A stretch of 64,000 bases of DNA from Hungatella hathewayi WAL-18680 (GTDB lineage: Bacteria > Bacillota > Clostridia > Lachnospirales > Lachnospiraceae), in contig NZ_JH379027.1 of NCBI RefSeq assembly GCF_000235505.1, positions 1,536,207 to 1,600,206 of the forward strand, read 5' to 3'. Under the pieces are notes generated by a model. That model did not search any database. It was not told where the DNA came from and worked only from the letters and a program-made list of their open reading frames with translations. This document shows positions 59,534-64,000 of this stretch, piece by piece (the first letter of the stretch is position 1; each line of letters opens with the position of its first letter). The position numbers were made by a program, and so were the translations under genes.

Positions 59534-61381
59534 ATGTCACTTCGTGAAAAGGAAGCTGTTTATGATGTAATCGTGGTGGGCGGCGGCATCGCCGGTGTCT
59601 GCGCGGCCATTGCGGCGGCGAGAGAGGGCGCCAGCGTTGCCATTGTGCAGAACCGCTCCGTCTTTGGGGGGACGGCCAGCTCGGAAATCCGGATGCATAT
59701 CGTGGGGGCCAACTGTCATTCCTCGAAGCCGGATTTGAGGGAAACCGGGATATTGGAGGAAATTCTGCTTGAGAACAAGCGGCGCAACCCCTACGCGGCC
59801 TTCCCGGTTTTCGATATGATACTGTGGGAAAAGGTCTTTCTGGAGGAAGGCGTCACGGCCTATCTGAATACCAATATGGATGATGTCATTCTTGATGAAG
59901 GGCGGATTCGTGGTATTGTCTGCCACCAGAACAGCACGGAGACCCAGTTTACGCTCTGCGGAACGCTGTTCATCGACGCCACAGGCCACGGCACGCTGGG
60001 AGTGATGGCGGGCGCGGCCTCCCGTGTCGGAAGTGAGGCGCGGGCGGAGTTTCAGGAGCCCACCGCGCCGGAGACGGCGAACCAGGACACCATGGGAAAC
60101 ACGATTATGTTTCTGGCGGTAGACCGGGGAGAGCCGGTGCGGTTTGAGAAGCCGGTGTGGGCCCACACCTACACGGAGGAGGATTTGAAATACCGCTCCC
60201 ACGTGGATGAAATCTGCGCCCAGGCGGATGGCGGCGGCACGGTGGCTCCGGAGGAAGGGAAGAACCAGCTTCCGGAATTCTCCAATGTGGACGCCGGCTA
60301 CTGGTGGATTGAGCTGGGCGGCGATTACAACGATATCATCGAGCAGGGCGAGGAAATCCGGGATGATTTGCTCAAATGCGTGTACGGCGTCTGGGACCAT
60401 ATCAAGAATCAGGGAAACCACGGCGTGGAGAATTATGATTTGGAATGGGTCGGTATGGTGCCAGGGTACCGGGAGAGCCGGAGACTGGAAGGCGAATACA
60501 TTTTAAATGAAAATGACGTCCGGGCCAACCGTGTCTTTGAGGATGCGGTGGCCTACGGCGGCTGGCCCATGGATGTCCATGTGCCGGGAGGAATCCGGGA
60601 TTTGAACAGCTACGGCTCCAAAGTCTACAATTTTGAGGGCTGCTATACCATTCCCTACCGGTGCTATGTCAGCCGGGATGTGGACAATCTGATGATGGCG
60701 GGCCGGGATATCAGCACGTCGAAGATGGCATTTTCCTCCACGAGAGTGATGGGCACTTGCGCGGTGGGCGGACAGGCGGTGGGTACCGCGGCGGCCCTGG
60801 CTATCCGGTACGGCTGCACGCCGAAGCAGGTGGGAGAGCAGCATATCCGGGAGCTGCAGCAGGAGCTGATGAAGAACGACTGCTATCTGCCGGGTTTTGC
60901 CAACGAGGATGAGGCAGATATGGCCCGGACAGCCAGAGTCAGCGCCAGCAGTGAGCAGGACGACGGCAGGGCGGAGCGCGTGATAAACGGCGTGGCCAGA
61001 AATGTGAACGGGCAGGTGAACTGCTGGAAGTCGGCGTCCCTGGAGGAGCCGCAGACATTGACGCTGAAGCTCTTTGAGGAACGCGAAGTGCGCCAGGTGC
61101 GCCTCACCTTCGACACGGATTTGAGCCACGAAATCCAGCCGTCCATGATTAAAAATGTGCGTGACAGACAGGTGAAGGGGCTTCCCCGTGAGCTGGTGAA
61201 GGATTATCGGGTAAGTCTTCTCCTGGACGGAAATGTAGTCGGCACCAGGGAGGTCCGCGGCAATGGACAGCGTCTGAATGTGCTTGATTTTGATGGGGGG
61301 GAATGTGACGAGGTGCAGATTACGGTTGAGTCCTCCCATGGATGCGATTATGCGTGCATTTTTGAAGTGAGAATTTATTAG
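59534..61381 (+). CDS. FAD-dependent oxidoreductase with C-terminal discoidin-like domain (second)
   Basis: A 615-aa paralogue of the protein at 56501. FAD turn VIVVGGGIAGVCAAIAAARE, GGTASSEIRMHIVGAN, LFIDATGHGTLGVMAGA, YWWIELGGDYNDIIEQ, AVAYGGWPMDVH and STRVMGTCAVGGQAVGTAAA align with the first copy in order, and the C-terminal beta domain (CWKSASLEEPQTLTLKLFEE to CIFEVRIY) is kept. AAAGGAGGAAGG precedes the ATG. The two enzymes may act on successive positions or anomers of one substrate, or form a heteromer. Confidence 0.87.
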   Translation: MSLREKEAVYDVIVVGGGIAGVCAAIAAAREGASVAIVQNRSVFGGTASSEIRMHIVGANCHSSKPDLRETGILEEILLENKRRNPYAAFPVFDMILWEKVFLEEGVTAYLNTNMDDVILDEGRIRGIVCHQNSTETQFTLCGTLFIDATGHGTLGVMAGAASRVGSEARAEFQEPTAPETANQDTMGNTIMFLAVDRGEPVRFEKPVWAHTYTEEDLKYRSHVDEICAQADGGGTVAPEEGKNQLPEFSNVDAGYWWIELGGDYNDIIEQGEEIRDDLLKCVYGVWDHIKNQGNHGVENYDLEWVGMVPGYRESRRLEGEYILNENDVRANRVFEDAVAYGGWPMDVHVPGGIRDLNSYGSKVYNFEGCYTIPYRCYVSRDVDNLMMAGRDISTSKMAFSSTRVMGTCAVGGQAVGTAAALAIRYGCTPKQVGEQHIRELQQELMKNDCYLPGFANEDEADMARTARVSASSEQDDGRAERVINGVARNVNGQVNCWKSASLEEPQTLTLKLFEEREVRQVRLTFDTDLSHEIQPSMIKNVRDRQVKGLPRELVKDYRVSLLLDGNVVGTREVRGNGQRLNVLDFDGGECDEVQITVESSHGCDYACIFEVRIY

Positions 61382-61464
61382 AATGATGGAATATGATGGA
61401 ACATAATGGAATCAGAACAGGGGCAGGTTAAACGCAGGAGAAAGGTAAGATACGGAAAGGAAGA

Positions 61465-61872
61465 ATGCAGATGGGGACAGCAGACTTAGTGGCAGCAGAC
61501 TATATAACAGGCGTCCAGCACCTTGGAATCCCGGTCCGGGATATGGACGGGACGCTGAAATTTTATGGGGATTTGGGGTTTGAGGAAGCATTTTCCACGC
61601 GGAATAACGGGAAGCGGGTGGTGTTTGTCAAGCAGAAGAATCTGGTAATAGAACTCTACGAGGAAGATGAGACAGCCGCCAAACCAGGCGCCATCGACCA
61701 CGTGGCCCTGGATGTCACGGACGTGGAGAGGACATTTGAACTTGTGGGCGCACTAGGGTATGAGATGCTGGATACTGAAATCCAGTTTCTGCCATTCTGG
61801 GAGCATGGTGTTAAGTTTTTCACAATCATGGGACCGAATGGGGAGAAGGTGGAGTTCAGCCAGAAGATGTAG
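61465..61872 (+). CDS. VOC (glyoxalase/bleomycin-resistance fold) family protein
   Basis: A 135-aa vicinal-oxygen-chelate protein: TGVQHLGIPVRDMDGTLKFY, KNLVIELYE, AIDHVALDVTDVERTFELVG and FFTIMGPNGEKVEFSQ. Metal ligands H, E, H, E are plausible in these segments. GGAAAGGAAG lies upstream of the ATG. It is the last gene of the operon, 83 bases after the second FAD enzyme. In sugar pathways such proteins act as epimerases or lyases on oxo-sugars, which would fit the products of the FAD enzymes; not proven. Confidence 0.87.
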   Translation: MQMGTADLVAADYITGVQHLGIPVRDMDGTLKFYGDLGFEEAFSTRNNGKRVVFVKQKNLVIELYEEDETAAKPGAIDHVALDVTDVERTFELVGALGYEMLDTEIQFLPFWEHGVKFFTIMGPNGEKVEFSQKM

Positions 61873-61880
61873 TAACATTT

Positions 61881-61915
61881 AATTCCGCCAAGGCTTAATC
61901 GAGCCTTGGCGGAAT
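61881..61915. terminator. Hairpin terminator between convergent genes
   Basis: AATTCCGCCAAGGCT pairs perfectly (15 bp) with AGCCTTGGCGGAATT around a 6-base loop. T runs are weak on both sides. Confidence 0.7.
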
Positions 61916-61950
61916 TTGTTATGATAGACTTATTCAGTACAAAAGCCTGA

Positions 61951-63267
61951 TTACGGAAACGCAGGAAACACCGTCATAATGACAAAAACGGAAAGGACGC
62001 ACATAAGGATGGATGGCAGCCAGCCCATTTTAAACAAATCCTTCTGGCTGTATCCGCCGGCCTCCATCATAGGCGGGATGGTACCGGTGGACATGGGGGT
62101 CATGAAGGCGGAATTGCATGCGGAGCCCAGGATGAGCAGCAGGCCGACGGGGTTACAGCCCAGCGCTTTGGAGGCCATGATGATAATCGGCTGGAACAGG
62201 TTGTCGACGCTGAAATTCTGCATGAACTGTGTCAAAAGGAACGGAACGATGAAGAAGGCAAATCCGATGATATATCCGTTCCGTGTATTGCCCAGGGCAC
62301 TGGCCAGCAGACTGCCTATCATATCTCCCAAGCCGCATGCTTCCATGGCGCCGCCGGCGGCATAAGCTGCAACCAGCATCAGCATGGTAGGCACGGGGAT
62401 GGCGTCGATGGCTTCCTGGGTTTTTAAAACACCCACGGCGGTTATCAATGCGGCGCCGGTCACCGCAATCTGCCAGCTTTGAAGTCCCAGCGTGTCAGCA
62501 AAAATCAGGCCGACGGTGGTCAAAAGGAATATCCCGTAGCCCAGAACCTCGCGAACCGGGTCAAGGGGCGGGGCATCGTCAACGGCGCCGGCTTTATTGG
62601 TAAAACCACCCAGGGTTACCGGCACGGAGGGCTGGTTCGGGGCCAGCTTGGGAGCGATAAAAGCGGCGTAAACGACCAATACGGCAGAGATAATCAGCTG
62701 GCCTTTCACAGGGTCCAGTATTTTCATCACATAGTCCGCATAGCCATAGCTTTCCATCACACTGTTGGCGGTGGCGTAGGTGTACATGCCGCTGCCGAAG
62801 GGGGCGGTGCCGATGGAACAGATGCAGACCAGGGCGATCGGCTGCATTACTTTGGAGGGGCTGATGCCATTTCTCTTACAGAACGCCGCAATCACCGGAA
62901 CCATGACGCCGAAGGTCGCCATAGGGCTGGGGATTAAATTGGTCAAGAGGAAGGCAAGCACACAGTAACCAAGCATCTGCATGCCGAAACTGCCTTTGCT
63001 GATTTTAAATACCAGGCTGGAGAGCTTGTTGACCGCCTGGGTGCGGCTGAATCCGGCAGATACGACCACCATACCGGCTATCAGCAGGATGTTGTGGTTG
63101 GCAAATTTACTCAAGACAACGCTGGCCGGAATGATGCCGGAAAATGTGACAAGTACGATGGTGCAGATGGATACCACTGCCAATGTGGTATGAAGTTTTT
63201 TCGCGAATAAAAATCCCAACATCATGAACAAAAAAATGCCGAGGCATAGGAACATTTGAGTTGTCAT
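61951..63267 (-). CDS. SLC13/DASS-like anion (carboxylate) transporter
   Basis: A 438-aa membrane protein with about 11-12 helices and two inverted repeats, as in the SLC13/ion-transporter superfamily (MatC-like). LLTNLIPSPMATFGVMVPVI and NSAFMTPMSTGTIPPMMEAG are the repeated hairpin motifs with S/N-x-P that bind the anion and sodium. AAAAGGAGATAAACT precedes the ATG. It follows the dehydratase gene by 33 bases in the same direction, so a sugar acid or dicarboxylate is a likely substrate. Confidence 0.85.
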   Translation of the reverse strand: MTTQMFLCLGIFLFMMLGFLFAKKLHTTLAVVSICTIVLVTFSGIIPASVVLSKFANHNILLIAGMVVVSAGFSRTQAVNKLSSLVFKISKGSFGMQMLGYCVLAFLLTNLIPSPMATFGVMVPVIAAFCKRNGISPSKVMQPIALVCICSIGTAPFGSGMYTYATANSVMESYGYADYVMKILDPVKGQLIISAVLVVYAAFIAPKLAPNQPSVPVTLGGFTNKAGAVDDAPPLDPVREVLGYGIFLLTTVGLIFADTLGLQSWQIAVTGAALITAVGVLKTQEAIDAIPVPTMLMLVAAYAAGGAMEACGLGDMIGSLLASALGNTRNGYIIGFAFFIVPFLLTQFMQNFSVDNLFQPIIIMASKALGCNPVGLLLILGSACNSAFMTPMSTGTIPPMMEAGGYSQKDLFKMGWLPSILMCVLSVFVIMTVFPAFP

Positions 63268-63299
63268 AGTTTATCTCCTTTTAGGTAACTGAAAACGGG

Positions 63300-64000
63300 T
63301 TATTGGTCACGGACGGAGCCATCTATATTTAAGCGGCTCCCGGGTGCATAGGTGATGGGTGGAAAATGTTTCTCAATATCCGGTATCAAATCAATGCCAA
63401 TTCCAGGGGCGGAGGACGGTGTAATATATCCGTCCACCGGTTTGTCCCAATTGGTTACCATATCACATTTGCGGTCAGTGGAGGTGGAGTCCCAGCTGAG
63501 TCTGCCGTCTCCGCTCGGATATTCGCAGATTAACAGGTTGTCAATGCAGGCGCACAGCTGCATTTCGGCGGCGGTGCAAACCGGGCTTAGGGGGTTATGT
63601 GGCACAATCGGACACATTTTGCTCTCCGCCAGCGTGGCGATTTTCCTGGCGCCGGTCAGGCCGCCGACCGTAGTGAGACTTACCCGGATGTAGTTGGCTG
63701 CCTGGCGGTCCAGCAAGTCCTGAAATTCATATATCGTGTGCAGCCGTTCCCCAGTGGCAATTGGCACCTTGCTGTGCCGCACGACGTAGGCCATGGCCTC
63801 ATTGCTACCCGGAGGAATCGGGTCCTCAACAAAAAGCGGATGTACATCTGCTATTTCCTGAATCAGGACAACCGCCTCGGCAGGCAGACTGCGTCGGTGC
63901 AGTTCTATGCACAGGTCCACATCATCGCCCACGGTTTCCCGCATGAGATGGGTGCGCCGGATGGCATCTTCCATATTTTTTGTGTAGGTTCTGTTATAGG
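63300..64000 (-). CDS. Enolase-superfamily (mandelate racemase/muconate lactonizing) sugar-acid dehydratase, 5' end cut off
   Basis: The C-terminal 233 codons of an MR/MLE-type enzyme; the frame stays open (YNRTYTKNMEDAIRRTHLMR) to the right edge. Metal ligands and base are visible: DVDLCIELHRR, FVEDPIPPGS, PIATGERLHT and the late VPHNPLSPVCTAAEM, the arrangement of galactonate/gluconate-type dehydratases. It abstracts the alpha proton of an acid sugar and removes water. It is upstream of the anion transporter, which suggests import and dehydration of one compound. Confidence 0.87.
   Translation of the reverse strand, partial: YNRTYTKNMEDAIRRTHLMRETVGDDVDLCIELHRRSLPAEAVVLIQEIADVHPLFVEDPIPPGSNEAMAYVVRHSKVPIATGERLHTIYEFQDLLDRQAANYIRVSLTTVGGLTGARKIATLAESKMCPIVPHNPLSPVCTAAEMQLCACIDNLLICEYPSGDGRLSWDSTSTDRKCDMVTNWDKPVDGYITPSSAPGIGIDLIPDIEKHFPPITYAPGSRLNIDGSVRDQ

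Noticed and set aside
59537-61339. Two long minus-strand frames opposite the second FAD oxidoreductase
   Set aside because: They arise from GC-biased third positions of the real gene; no start signals and Arg/His-rich nonsense-like sequence.

Overview
The window looks like a chromosome segment of an anaerobic gut Firmicute, most likely a Lachnospiraceae (Clostridium cluster XIVa, Enterocloster/Hungatella-like). This is inferred from gene content: FeoA-FeoA-FeoB, a YerC-type TrpR-like regulator, DUF1836, a TSCPD protein, clostridial type IV pilus genes and many sugar ABC transporters with LacI regulators. The core is moderately GC-rich with AGGAGG ribosome binding sites. An AT-rich accessory zone (about 35.25-47.6 kb) stands out. 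No tRNA or rRNA genes and no CRISPR array were seen.

Layout. 0-3.2 kb: sugar-binding lipoprotein (cut by the edge), GH13 glucosidase and LacI regulator, all minus strand. 3.3-12.6 kb: DUF1801 protein, then a metal block with a FecB/C/E-type importer, FeoA-FeoA-FeoB, an HTH-only Fur-like protein, an MntR/DtxR-like regulator and two G3E GTPases, one with a His-rich tandem repeat and one fused to a DUF1980-like domain. 12.7-15.8 kb: envelope enzymes (polysaccharide deacetylase, D-Ala-D-Ala carboxypeptidase). 16.0-22.3 kb: oligopeptide importer oppBCDFA. 22.4-27.0 kb: type IV pilus operon (transglutaminase-like, PilC, small pilin-like proteins, PilT). 27.1-33.8 kb: housekeeping genes (HAD phosphatase, YerC, DUF1836, RidA, TSCPD, PcrA).

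33.9-47.6 kb: rlmD carries a foreign C-terminal tail typical of integrative elements that insert in its 3' end. Behind it lies a decayed, AT-rich accessory region. It holds a DUF6414-like protein, an AAA+ ATPase and an Abi/UG-type reverse transcriptase in one cassette. Two AbiE toxin-antitoxin pairs follow (the second toxin is dead), then gene remnants, a GC-richer phosphodiesterase gene, and a TPR-DUF2971 gene under a promoter with a LexA-like box. The RT cassette is the best candidate for a poorly described, probably anti-phage system.

47.7-64 kb: a carbohydrate or polyol catabolic region: aldehyde dehydrogenase, LacI regulator, two zinc dehydrogenases, a PfkB kinase, an ABC importer without its own ATPase, two paralogous FAD oxidoreductases, a VOC protein, an SLC13-like anion transporter and an enolase-superfamily dehydratase (cut by the edge). 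A LacI-type palindrome sits just behind the promoter of the main operon. Five genes between 38 and 53 kb are broken by exactly one base in A or T homopolymers, so sequencing error must be weighed against real decay.
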